5,221 nucleotides of DNA from Betaproteobacteria bacterium. GTDB lineage: Bacteria; Pseudomonadota; Gammaproteobacteria; Burkholderiales; Casimicrobiaceae. Below are positions 1 to 5,221 of this stretch, piece after piece. The position numbers and the translations under genes were made by a program. How positions within the stretch are numbered: position 1 is the stretch's first letter; every line of letters starts with the position of its first letter. Below the pieces are notes generated by a model. The model searched no databases. It saw only the letters and a list, made by a program, of their open reading frames with translations, and had not been told where the DNA came from. The DNA lies in assembly GCA_005883655.1 (NCBI GenBank), contig VBDA01000303.1, positions 499 through 5,719 on the forward strand, written 5' to 3'.

Positions 1-215
1 AGATGAATATGTAGCGTCTGCGTGACGCCGTCCTTGGGCTCGACGTAGTGCCTGCTAAAGGCCTGCGGACCATCGTTGAATTCGATCCGGGCTCCCTTGA
101 TGACGCGCGGCAGCGCGCGCAGCCGGGAGAGCTCCTCCTTCAGGCTGTACTGACCCTCGATGCCGCGCACGAACACGCGGTCTTTCTTGCTCGAGTAATG
201 CGATTCCACGCCCAT
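1..215 (-). CDS. Cupin-domain protein, N-terminal fragment (cut by window edge)
   Basis: Seen: the frame opens with ATG at 213-215 and stays open to the window edge, giving 71 full codons plus two bases of the next. It starts MGVESHYSSKKDRVFVRGIE and ends GVTQTLHIHL. That last stretch fits the beginning of cupin motif 1 (G, five residues, then HxH, at about residues 63-71), whose two histidines normally bind a metal ion. The conserved glutamate and the second cupin motif would lie beyond the edge. The start is supported by GGGAG six bases upstream. It is the last visible gene of the minus-strand series, 97 bp after the ATPase stop, with no clear terminator or promoter in the gap, so co-transcription with the transporter is plausible. 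Inference: a single-domain metal-binding cupin, either a small-molecule dioxygenase or isomerase or a ligand sensor. The exact activity is not recognisable. The reading frame is secure; the family rests on one partial motif. Confidence 0.75.
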   Translation of the reverse strand, partial: MGVESHYSSKKDRVFVRGIEGQYSLKEELSRLRALPRVIKGARIEFNDGPQAFSRHYVEPKDGVTQTLHIH

Positions 216-221
216 CTTTAT

Positions 222-226
222 CTCCC
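222..226 (-). promoter_or_regulatory. Ribosome binding site of the cupin gene
   Basis: GGGAG on the minus strand, six bases (ATAAAG) before the ATG at 215. It fixes the start of the cupin gene, because no other ATG in this frame lies near a Shine-Dalgarno-like sequence. Confidence 0.7.
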
Positions 227-311
227 GCTATCAACCGAACTCGAATGTGAACTCTCGATTTCGACACGTACTCGCGGCGATGCGTTCAATCCGGTTGTCC
301 TGCGCCATCGA

Positions 312-1442
312 CTACGCCGCCGCCTTTACGGCGCCGGCAGATTTGAGCGCTACGCACTTGTCCGGATGAAGATCGAAATAAATCGTCTCGCCGAGCCTAG
401 TGCGCACCCGAGGATGAGCGCGCGCGAGCAAAATGCGTTCGCCGACCTTGACCTGGAAGTCGACTGCTTCACCGATGAATACTTTCTGGTCGACCCGGCC
501 CTCACCGCAGTTGACCCCACTCCGCCTTTCCTCCGCCAGTTCAATGTCTTCGGGGCGGACCGAAATCACGACAGCGTCCCCGGCTACAAGCGCATCGTCG
601 GCGACTACTTTCAGGTCGCCGATCTCCGTATGCACACGTACAAAACCTGCTTCGTCATCGTTCGCACGTACCGTGCCCTCGAGAAAGTTCGTGGTCCCCA
701 CGAAGTCAGCGACGAACTGGTTGGCCGGCCGCTCATAGATGGCACGTGGTGTGCCGACCTGGATAATCTGACCCTCGTTCATCACCGCGATCTCGTGCGA
801 AAGCGCCAGCGCTTCGGTCTGGTCATGAGTGACGTACACTGTCGTGATCCTGAGCTCTCGCTGCATGCGCTTCAGCTCGAAGCGCATGCGCTCGCGCAGC
901 TTGGCATCGAGGTTGGACAGCGGTTCATCGAGCAGCAGCAGCTTCGGCTCCATTACCAGCGCTCTGGCGAGCGCAAGCCGCTGTTGCTGGCCGCCCGAAA
1001 GCTGTGTCGCATCGCGCTCCGCCAGATGATCGAGGCCGACCGCCTTCAGCACGCGCAGGACCTTTTCTTCGATTTGTGACCGGGTGTACTTCTTCCGCCC
1101 GACCATGAGTGGAAAAGCAGCGTTGCGGAACACATCCATATGAGGCCAGATGGCATACGATTGGAATACCATGCCGAAACCGCGACGGTTGGCGGGTATG
1201 AAGACGCCTTTGCTGCCGGAATAAACGACCAGCGAGCTCACGCTGATCTCGCCTGAACGCGGCCGCTCCAGCCCGGCGATCGAACGCAAGGTCGTGGTCT
1301 TGCCGCAGCCGCTCGGCCCGAGCAGCGTAAAGAGCTTGCCTTCGGGAACTTCAAACGACACGTTCTGGGCGGCACGCACAGGCGGCCCCCGATCGCTTGC
1401 ATACTCGGTATAGAGCTCCTTGACGCTTAACATGGCCGCCAT
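312..1442 (-). CDS. ABC importer ATPase, FbpC/PotA-like
   Basis: A 376-residue cytoplasmic ATPase that powers the neighbouring permease. All catalytic motifs are intact: Walker A GPSGCGKT (42-49), Q-loop glutamine in MVFQSYAIWPHM (Q94), signature LSGGQQQR (148-155), Walker B LLLLDEP (168-174), D-loop SNLDAKLR (176-183) and switch histidine in VTHDQTEA (H206). After about residue 245 comes a C-terminal TOBE-type regulatory region, with FVGTTNFLEG (247-256) and VVISVRPEDIEL (291-302), as in the iron(III)/spermidine/putrescine/sulfate importer ATPases; the length is normal for them. The start is taken at the ATG at 1442. A second ATG three codons on (1433) is possible, but it lies 21 bases from the Shine-Dalgarno. 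The gene begins 7 bp after the permease stop, with its GGGAGG inside the permease coding end, so translation is probably coupled. The substrate is not determined by this subunit. Family assignment is very secure; naming it fbpC or potA would be over-precise. Confidence 0.95.
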   Translation of the reverse strand: MAAMLSVKELYTEYASDRGPPVRAAQNVSFEVPEGKLFTLLGPSGCGKTTTLRSIAGLERPRSGEISVSSLVVYSGSKGVFIPANRRGFGMVFQSYAIWPHMDVFRNAAFPLMVGRKKYTRSQIEEKVLRVLKAVGLDHLAERDATQLSGGQQQRLALARALVMEPKLLLLDEPLSNLDAKLRERMRFELKRMQRELRITTVYVTHDQTEALALSHEIAVMNEGQIIQVGTPRAIYERPANQFVADFVGTTNFLEGTVRANDDEAGFVRVHTEIGDLKVVADDALVAGDAVVISVRPEDIELAEERRSGVNCGEGRVDQKVFIGEAVDFQVKVGERILLARAHPRVRTRLGETIYFDLHPDKCVALKSAGAVKAAA

Positions 1443-1449
1443 CTTCGCG

Positions 1450-3195
1450 CTACGCCTCCCTGACGCCGAATTTCCGGCCTGCCCATTGTGCCAGCATCAC
1501 CAGCATGAAAAGCACGACGATAAACATCACCCCCAACGCCGAGAGCTCAACGTACTGTCCGTTTTCCCATAGCTCCCAGATCATGATCGACATGACCTCT
1601 GTCCCCGGACTGTAAAGCAGAATGGAGCTTGACAGCTCGCGAATCGAGACGATCATGATGTAGATCCATCCGGCGATGAGCCCGGGTTTCAGCAGCGGCA
1701 GGATCACCATGCGAAAGGTCGTTCCCCATGATGCCCCGCTCATCGCTGCTGATTCCTCCAGCTCCTTGTGGATCTGCAGCATTGAAGTTGTGTTGTAGCG
1801 GATGCCGTAAGGCATGAAACGTGTTGCATAGGCGATGAACATGATCCAGATCGTGCCATAGATACCGATGTCCACGTTGAGATAGAAAATCATGATCGAA
1901 AGTCCCAGGACCAGGCCGGGGAACACGATAGGCAGCGACGCCACATTGTCGAGCAGCCAGCGGCCGCGGATTTTCGTCTTCACGACAATCCAGCAGATGA
2001 CCGAGGTCACCAACATTACGATGGTCGCGGTACCGAGCGACAGAAAGAGGCTGTTCCATACCGACTGCAGGAATGTTGGGTGGCTCAAGATGAAGCGGTA
2101 GGGCTCGATCGTCAGGTTCTTGAGCGCGGCCATCGACGGCACACTGTAGAAATTCTGGAATGAGGACCAAAGCAACACGAGGAATGGCAAGCCGACAATG
2201 AGCAGAAAATACAGCACGAAGATTGTCGCGGCCAGGTACCGCCAGCGGCCGATGTCGATCGGGCGCGGGCGAAATCCCTTGCCGGTCACGGTGGCGTACT
2301 TGCTGCCGCGGCTGGACATGCGCGACTGAAAATAGATTCCGAACGACGTGATCAGAAGCAGGGTCACTCCGTACGACGATGCCAGGCCTACCTCGCTGGG
2401 ATAGTGATGGATCGCCTGATAGATGGCGGAAGTGAATACCTGTATCCCAACCGGCAGGCCAAGCAGGGCCGGAACTTCAAAGGACTCGATCGCCCGTACG
2501 AACAGGATGAGCAGCGTGGCGAACACCGCCGGCCAGGAAAGTTTCAGTGTAATCTGCCACGCAATCTGCAGGATGTTGGCGCCGCTCATCATCGCGGATT
2601 CCTCGAGCGACGGATCCATCGAGCGGAACGTCGCCGTCATGAGCAGAAACGCCATCGGCGAGTAATGCAACCCATCGACGAATATCATTCCCCATAGCGA
2701 ATAGACGTTAATAAAAACGTGGTCGGTATTGAACACGCGCTGCAATGCGAGGTTCACCAGGCCTATTTTCGGGCTGCCCAGCAGTATCCATGCGACGACA
2801 AAAAGTACGCTGGGGATGATCAGCGGAATAATCGACAGGCCGAAAAACAGCCGCTTGAACGGTGTATTGGTGCGCTCATTCATCCAGGCGAGAAATGCGC
2901 CAACCGCGAACGAGAATAGCGCAGTACCAGCGGCATACTCCAGGGAATTGACGAACAGCCGTGCCGTTTCGCTGCTGCTGTAGGCAGCGTAATAGTTATC
3001 TAAAGTGAAATGCGACGCCGCGGCGGCCGACTCAGGCGTATGGAAGCTTTGCCACAGCAGGAAAATGAGCGGGACCAGCGCCAGATACAAGACGACGATC
3101 ACGCACAGGCCGATGACGATCCATTTGAAGTCGAATTGTCGGATCGAAGATGGCGCCGGGGCGGAGGCTGCCTGCAGGGATTCCGCTACTTGCAC
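1450..3195 (-). CDS. Fused two-domain ABC permease, FbpB/ThiP-like
   Basis: A 581-residue inner-membrane protein with two homologous permease domains joined in one chain, so a single copy can form the whole channel. Hydrophobic segments suggest about 12 helices, six per half. The first half has segments near residues 25-48, 85-104, 118-138, 164-188, 221-241 and 275-290. The second has them near 320-344, 382-405, 420-438, 445-463, 505-528 and 553-572. Each half carries an EAA-type loop that docks on the ATPase: LEESAMMSGA (197-206) and LEESAAMSGA (479-488). The second loop continues into the usual VILPLLKP; the first reads ITLKL, lacking the usual proline. The start codon is GTG, chosen because a strong GAGGAGG lies just before it. 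Fused permeases of this size are typical of iron(III) (FbpB) and thiamine (ThiP) importers, but many relatives carry organic substrates. No substrate-binding protein gene is visible here, so the substrate stays open. The first gene of a probable permease-ATPase transcription unit. Confidence 0.93.
   Translation of the reverse strand: MQVAESLQAASAPAPSSIRQFDFKWIVIGLCVIVVLYLALVPLIFLLWQSFHTPESAAAASHFTLDNYYAAYSSSETARLFVNSLEYAAGTALFSFAVGAFLAWMNERTNTPFKRLFFGLSIIPLIIPSVLFVVAWILLGSPKIGLVNLALQRVFNTDHVFINVYSLWGMIFVDGLHYSPMAFLLMTATFRSMDPSLEESAMMSGANILQIAWQITLKLSWPAVFATLLILFVRAIESFEVPALLGLPVGIQVFTSAIYQAIHHYPSEVGLASSYGVTLLLITSFGIYFQSRMSSRGSKYATVTGKGFRPRPIDIGRWRYLAATIFVLYFLLIVGLPFLVLLWSSFQNFYSVPSMAALKNLTIEPYRFILSHPTFLQSVWNSLFLSLGTATIVMLVTSVICWIVVKTKIRGRWLLDNVASLPIVFPGLVLGLSIMIFYLNVDIGIYGTIWIMFIAYATRFMPYGIRYNTTSMLQIHKELEESAAMSGASWGTTFRMVILPLLKPGLIAGWIYIMIVSIRELSSSILLYSPGTEVMSIMIWELWENGQYVELSALGVMFIVVLFMLVMLAQWAGRKFGVREA
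1455..1460 (-). promoter_or_regulatory. Ribosome binding site of the ATPase gene, inside the permease gene end
   Basis: GGGAGG on the minus strand lies within the last codons of the permease gene (VREA-stop), 12 bases before the ATG at 1442. The spacing is long. Ribosomes finishing the permease would reach the ATPase start directly, which suggests translational coupling and matched subunit amounts. Confidence 0.6.
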
Positions 3196-3202
3196 TGCTG
3201 CG

Positions 3203-3210
3203 TCCTCCTC
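3203..3210 (-). promoter_or_regulatory. Strong ribosome binding site of the permease gene (GTG start)
   Basis: The minus strand reads GAGGAGGA followed by seven bases and then GTG at 3193-3195. This near-perfect Shine-Dalgarno decides for the GTG start. Its 5' part overlaps the 12-bp palindrome at 3207-3218. Confidence 0.8.
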
Positions 3211-3218
3211 GGCCGAGG
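3207..3218. repeat. 12-bp palindrome overlapping the permease ribosome binding site
   Basis: CCTCGGCCGAGG is a perfect palindrome. In the mRNA it could fold as CCUC/GAGG around GGCC, which would pair the first part of the Shine-Dalgarno. The stem is only four base pairs, so a regulatory effect is possible but unproven. Confidence 0.4.
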
Positions 3219-3318
3219 CGACGGCAACAACAACCGACGGTCACGGAAGCGATGCGCTCGGCGCGCACCCTCGACGCTGTTCCGCTATACGGGATATCGG
3301 TCTGAATAGCAATACATG

Positions 3319-3347
3319 ACTCTACAAGGCCGCATGCGGAGTGTCAA
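3319..3347 (-). promoter_or_regulatory. Sigma-70-type promoter candidate for the permease-ATPase operon
   Basis: On the minus strand a perfect -35 TTGACA (3347 to 3342) is followed by a spacer of exactly 17 bases and a -10 TAGAGT (3324 to 3319; four of six bases match TATAAT). Transcription would start near 3312 and leave a leader of about 115 bases before the GTG at 3195. The position, in the largest gap of the window and between genes of different roles, fits a separate promoter for the transporter. Two symmetric elements overlap it (3330-3339 and 3343-3362), suggesting regulation. The calling is by eye only. Confidence 0.6.
3330..3339. promoter_or_regulatory. Palindrome in the promoter spacer, possible operator
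   Basis: CCGCATGCGG is a perfect 10-bp palindrome lying between the -35 and -10 boxes of the promoter candidate. A protein bound there would block RNA polymerase or, as with MerR-type activators, remodel the spacer. A 10-bp palindrome can occur by chance in GC-rich DNA, so the case rests mainly on its position. Confidence 0.35.
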
Positions 3348-3362
3348 ACCTGGCGCCTTGAC
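3343..3362. promoter_or_regulatory. Dyad GTCAA-N10-TTGAC across the -35 box, possible operator
   Basis: Five-base inverted arms, GTCAA at 3343-3347 and TTGAC at 3358-3362, are separated by 10 bases. One arm makes up most of the TTGACA -35 box. The 15-bp centre-to-centre spacing and the location would suit a dimeric regulator such as a LysR- or GntR-type protein. No regulator gene is in the window. Confidence 0.3.
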
Positions 3363-3387
3363 CTTGTACCGCAGGAGTACGTTGCGC

Positions 3388-3402
3388 TTGACGCCCCGTC
3401 AA
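3388..3402 (-). other. Small hairpin across the aldolase stop codon
   Basis: TTGACG and CGTCAA form a perfect six-base-pair stem around a three-base loop, overlapping the TGA at 3399-3401. There is no run of T after it on the minus strand, so it is at best a weak or Rho-assisted stop or an mRNA 3'-end structure before the transporter promoter. Confidence 0.25.
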
Positions 3403-4085
3403 AGCTTGGCCTTGTGATAGTCCCAGACCTTGCGCAGTAACTGGGGCTTCCAGAGATTGCGGCGCGCTCCTTCGATTTCCTGCGCCAGGAGATCAGTCGC
3501 CGCGCCGAGTTGCTGCGCGAGATACTGGCGTCGCGCGGTCTCTTCCAGGTAGACGGCAAGCGCGAAGCACTCGACGATGCCTTCGGCGGCGATCACTGCG
3601 CCGTGTGACTTGAGCAGGATGACGCGATGCAGGCCCAAGGCCGCGGCGACCTCCTCGCCCAGCGTCTTCTGGTTGATCGAGGCGGTCTTCGCGAACTGCC
3701 GGATTTCTCCCAGCAGGGAGGCCTGCATGATCACCGGCCTGATCGGTGTGTCGGTCATGCTGAACAGGGTCGACCACAAGGGATGGGTATGTACTACCGC
3801 ACCTACGTCGGGACGTCGCCGATAGACCTCCGTATGGATATGAAATTCCATCGGCGGCATGGCGTCGCCTTCGAGCAGCTTTCCATCCAAGTCGATGCTC
3901 ACGAAGTCATTTAGGGTAAGCGCGCTGCGCACGGACTTGCCGGAGTTGATGAGCACCCGCTCGGTGCCTGGAATACGGGCGCTGAAATGACCGTTGAAGT
4001 CGATGATCTCGGCTCGCTCAAGCATGCGCATCGCCTCTGCCAACATTTGCTTGCACTCGCTGGTGTTCCGTTCGTTTGTTGCCAT
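3399..4085 (-). CDS. Class II aldolase/adducin-family protein
   Basis: A 228-residue, probably cytoplasmic enzyme of the L-fuculose-1-phosphate aldolase / L-ribulose-5-phosphate epimerase fold, which uses a divalent metal, usually zinc, to make an enediolate for carbon-carbon cleavage, epimerisation or decarboxylation. Visible motifs are a phosphate/substrate loop equivalent FNGHFSARIPG (30-40), a candidate acid-base glutamate in PPMEF (E80), metal ligands in VVHTHP (H99, H101) and a third metal histidine in LLKSHG (H161). The length is normal for the family. The start is the ATG at 4085, with GGGAGG five bases upstream; the frame stays open further back into the eutA end, but that part is low-complexity shadow of the histidine-rich tail. 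It follows the eutA-like gene by 88 bp with a palindrome between, and precedes the transporter operon by 203 bp. The loop differs from the GNxSxR form of sugar-phosphate aldolases, so the substrate may not be a sugar phosphate; a decarboxylase of an aromatic-pathway or dicarboxylate intermediate is an alternative. Family sure, substrate unknown. Confidence 0.92.
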   Translation of the reverse strand: MATNERNTSECKQMLAEAMRMLERAEIIDFNGHFSARIPGTERVLINSGKSVRSALTLNDFVSIDLDGKLLEGDAMPPMEFHIHTEVYRRRPDVGAVVHTHPLWSTLFSMTDTPIRPVIMQASLLGEIRQFAKTASINQKTLGEEVAAALGLHRVILLKSHGAVIAAEGIVECFALAVYLEETARRQYLAQQLGAATDLLAQEIEGARRNLWKPQLLRKVWDYHKAKL

Positions 4086-4090
4086 TGTCG

Positions 4091-4096
4091 CCTCCC
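4091..4096 (-). promoter_or_regulatory. Ribosome binding site of the aldolase gene
   Basis: GGGAGG on the minus strand, five bases (CGACA) before the ATG at 4085. It selects this start over the in-frame upstream ATGs near 4280 and 4250. It begins four bases after the TTTT that follows the 4103-4120 palindrome. Confidence 0.8.
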
Positions 4097-4102
4097 GCCA
4101 AA

Positions 4103-4120
4103 AGGGCTTGCGCAAGCCCT
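4103..4120 (-). terminator. 18-bp perfect palindrome followed by TTTT: weak terminator or attenuator
   Basis: AGGGCTTGCGCAAGCCCT is its own reverse complement over 18 bp. In minus-strand RNA it would fold as a seven-base-pair stem with a GCGC loop, and the bases that follow are UUU (four U in a row counting the last stem base), then GGCGGGAGG, the aldolase Shine-Dalgarno. The short U-run argues against a full terminator. It may act as an attenuator, an RNA-processing or stability element, or a DNA operator between eutA and the aldolase. Confidence 0.45.
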
Positions 4121-4126
4121 GCCCAT

Positions 4127-4140
4127 GCGCTCTCGAGCGC
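4127..4140 (-). other. Second small hairpin in the eutA-aldolase gap
   Basis: GCGCT and AGCGC form a five-base-pair stem with a four-base loop, six bases away from the 18-bp palindrome. The two hairpins together fill much of the 88-bp gap. Chance in GC-rich DNA is possible. Confidence 0.25.
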
Positions 4141-4173
4141 GAGGTCACCGCATCGAAGCGGCGCGACTTGAGT

Positions 4174-5221
4174 TTAACGCTTGCCTGCGTCCTCATCTCG
4201 TGGCCCGTGCTCGTGATGATGCTCGCCGTGCGAATGGACGTCATCGCCATGGTCGTGCGGATGGACGTGCTCATCGCCATGGTCGTGCGGATGCGATGCG
4301 GCGTGGCGATGAGCCGGCATCTTGCCGTGGACGTGTCCCTGTCCCGCGAAGTGATTTTGATGCCGCCTGGTTACCTGTCTATAGTCCGCTAGATGAGGCA
4401 GGGCGCCATCGCTCCGGGGATCCTCGCTGAAGACAAGCGATTTGATGGTCACCGGCACGGTGTTCGAGGGTAGACGGATCCTGCCCAAATCGATGAAGTC
4501 GAAGTCGCGCAGCGTAATGCCATCGATTACCAGCACCGGTGATTCGACGCCGAATTCGTCCTTGAGCAATCCCCCGACCGTTTGCGCGACGTCTGCGTCG
4601 AAGATGACATAAATCGGCCGACCGTTGGCGATTGTATGAGCGAGCCCTCGCGTCAATCCGCTAACAAACGCGGCAACGCGTTCGTAACTCGGCGATCCCT
4701 GCCAGTGGAACGCCAGCGCCACGTCCGATTCGCCTTCGCTTAAGTCGAATGCCGTAAACCGATGCCGGATCGCACGCGCGAGCTCGCCCGAATCGATGCG
4801 ATTTCTGAGCTCGCATTGCGGCTGCAGTACCTGCAGGTTGCGCCGCGGCAGAAGCGCGCCTGGCTCGCTGATATAGGTGGTGTTGCCGGAGAGCTGGACG
4901 GTGTATTCCGATGCGCCGAGCGCGGTTGCACGGATGCATTCGCCCGCGGGGAGCACCGGCCACGGGAAACGCTTCTCGGCGATCGTTTGCCGCAGTGCGT
5001 TGCCAAGAGCATGCCCCCAGTCGCCGAAATTGCGATCTTCCCGCGCGTAAACGTATTCGCCCACGCCGCCGGAAAACATGACGCCGTCGATGTAGCCCAG
5101 ATCTGCGATGGGATCGGTCAGATAAAGTCGTTCGATCGATGGAGGTGCCGGCCGCTCGCGCAGCGCCACGATGAGCGCATTCGCCATCCACGTCGCCGCG
5201 CGCGCAATGTCTTCCAATGAA
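4174..5221 (-). CDS. eutA: EutA-type ethanolamine ammonia-lyase reactivase with histidine-rich tail (5' end outside window)
   Basis: EutA proteins are actin-like ATPases of the cytoplasm that restore adenosylcobalamin-dependent ethanolamine ammonia-lyase by helping replace damaged cobalamin. The frame is open to the window edge; only about the C-terminal half of the usual ~470-residue protein is present. Counting residue 1 at 5217 (an internal TTG), family features are FSGGVGEY (48-55), IRATALGASEYTVQLSGNTT (95-114) and the closing VPVTIKSLVF (254-263), where E. coli EutA ends as VPVTVKSLAF from memory. Here the chain continues for 84 residues. That extension has 19 histidines between residues 286 and 337, with units such as HPHDHGD and EHHHEH, resembling the metal-storage tails of nickel, cobalt and zinc chaperones. 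The stop TAA is at 4174-4176. No eutB or eutC is visible; the next gene is an aldolase. The homology is strong, but whether the target is ethanolamine ammonia-lyase or another cobalamin enzyme cannot be decided here. Confidence 0.88.
   Translation of the reverse strand, partial: SLEDIARAATWMANALIVALRERPAPPSIERLYLTDPIADLGYIDGVMFSGGVGEYVYAREDRNFGDWGHALGNALRQTIAEKRFPWPVLPAGECIRATALGASEYTVQLSGNTTYISEPGALLPRRNLQVLQPQCELRNRIDSGELARAIRHRFTAFDLSEGESDVALAFHWQGSPSYERVAAFVSGLTRGLAHTIANGRPIYVIFDADVAQTVGGLLKDEFGVESPVLVIDGITLRDFDFIDLGRIRLPSNTVPVTIKSLVFSEDPRSDGALPHLADYRQVTRRHQNHFAGQGHVHGKMPAHRHAASHPHDHGDEHVHPHDHGDDVHSHGEHHHEHGPRDEDAGKR
4241..4293. repeat. Tandem repeat, 23 identical bases at 30-bp period, in the eutA tail
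   Basis: The 23 bases at 4241-4263 (beginning TCATCGCCATGG) recur exactly at 4271-4293. The period of 30 bp equals ten codons, and the two copies encode HPHDHGD twice in the histidine-rich tail of the EutA-like protein. The repeat keeps frame, so copy-number change would lengthen or shorten the tail without breaking it. Confidence 0.85.

Noticed and set aside
216..311. Terminator or separate promoter between the ATPase and cupin genes
   Set aside because: I found no convincing stem with a T-run and no -35/-10 pair in this 96-bp gap; only the cupin ribosome binding site is supported.
48..1079. Long plus-strand open frame of 343 codons opposite the ATPase and the cupin start
   Set aside because: It begins with GTG without a Shine-Dalgarno, runs across two real genes and their gap, and its translation is arginine- and leucine-rich with no recognisable domain. 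It is the antisense shadow of GC-rich coding DNA.
2018..2670. Assorted frames opposite or within the permease gene
   Set aside because: They overlap well-conserved permease segments, including the first EAA loop region, and show no family resemblance of their own.
4086..4280. N-terminal extension of the aldolase to an ATG at 4280
   Set aside because: The added 65 residues are the out-of-frame reading of the eutA histidine tail and of the gap (repeated M, S, T, I, R). A good ribosome binding site lies before the ATG at 4085, where family-like sequence begins.
4241..4293. Direct repeats considered as a CRISPR or a transposon-end signature
   Set aside because: There are only two copies, with a 7-bp interval, inside a coding frame and matching a ten-residue protein repeat.
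3987..4430. Plus-strand open frames over the eutA end and the aldolase start
   Set aside because: They come from the complement of the repetitive histidine codons and have no start signal or recognisable domain.
5215..5217. TTG at 5217 as the true start of the eutA-like gene
   Set aside because: The frame continues to the window edge, and EutA proteins have roughly another half of the chain, including the first actin-like part, before this point. There is no room to see a ribosome binding site.

Overview
All the genes that can be supported lie on the minus strand. Read in the direction of transcription (from high to low coordinates) they are: the C-terminal half of an EutA-type ethanolamine ammonia-lyase reactivase carrying a histidine-rich tail (4174-5221, 5' end outside the window); a class II aldolase/adducin-family enzyme (3399-4085); a two-domain fused ABC permease (1450-3195); its ATPase (312-1442); and the N-terminus of a cupin protein (1-215, cut by the window edge). 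The moderately GC-rich composition, GC-rich third codon positions, Shine-Dalgarno sites of the GGGAGG type and the protein families suggest a proteobacterium, probably alpha- or betaproteobacterial. That placement is an inference; no marker gene is present.

The block appears to have two transcriptional parts. The eutA-like gene and the aldolase are separated by 88 bp, which contains an 18-bp perfect palindrome followed by TTTT on the transcribed sense strand, just before the aldolase ribosome binding site. The aldolase and the permease are separated by 203 bp. That gap holds the best promoter candidate in the window: TTGACA, a 17-bp spacer, then TAGAGT. There is a 10-bp palindrome inside the spacer and a dyad across the -35 box. 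Permease and ATPase are tightly coupled (7 bp apart, with the ATPase Shine-Dalgarno inside the end of the permease gene). The cupin gene follows after 97 bp with its own good ribosome binding site.

Functionally this looks like an uptake-plus-catabolism cluster. The importer is of the iron(III)/spermidine/thiamine type (fused FbpB/ThiP-like permease with an FbpC/PotA-like ATPase), next to a metal-dependent aldolase or decarboxylase and a probable metal-binding cupin. No substrate-binding protein is seen in the window, so the substrate cannot be read from the sequence. The most unusual element is the EutA homologue. It sits beside an aldolase rather than beside visible eutB/eutC genes, and after its normal C-terminus it continues for about 84 residues, including 19 histidines in 52 residues, partly encoded by a 30-bp tandem DNA repeat. 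No RNA genes, insertion sequences or CRISPR arrays were seen, and no gene-free stretch exceeds about 205 bp.
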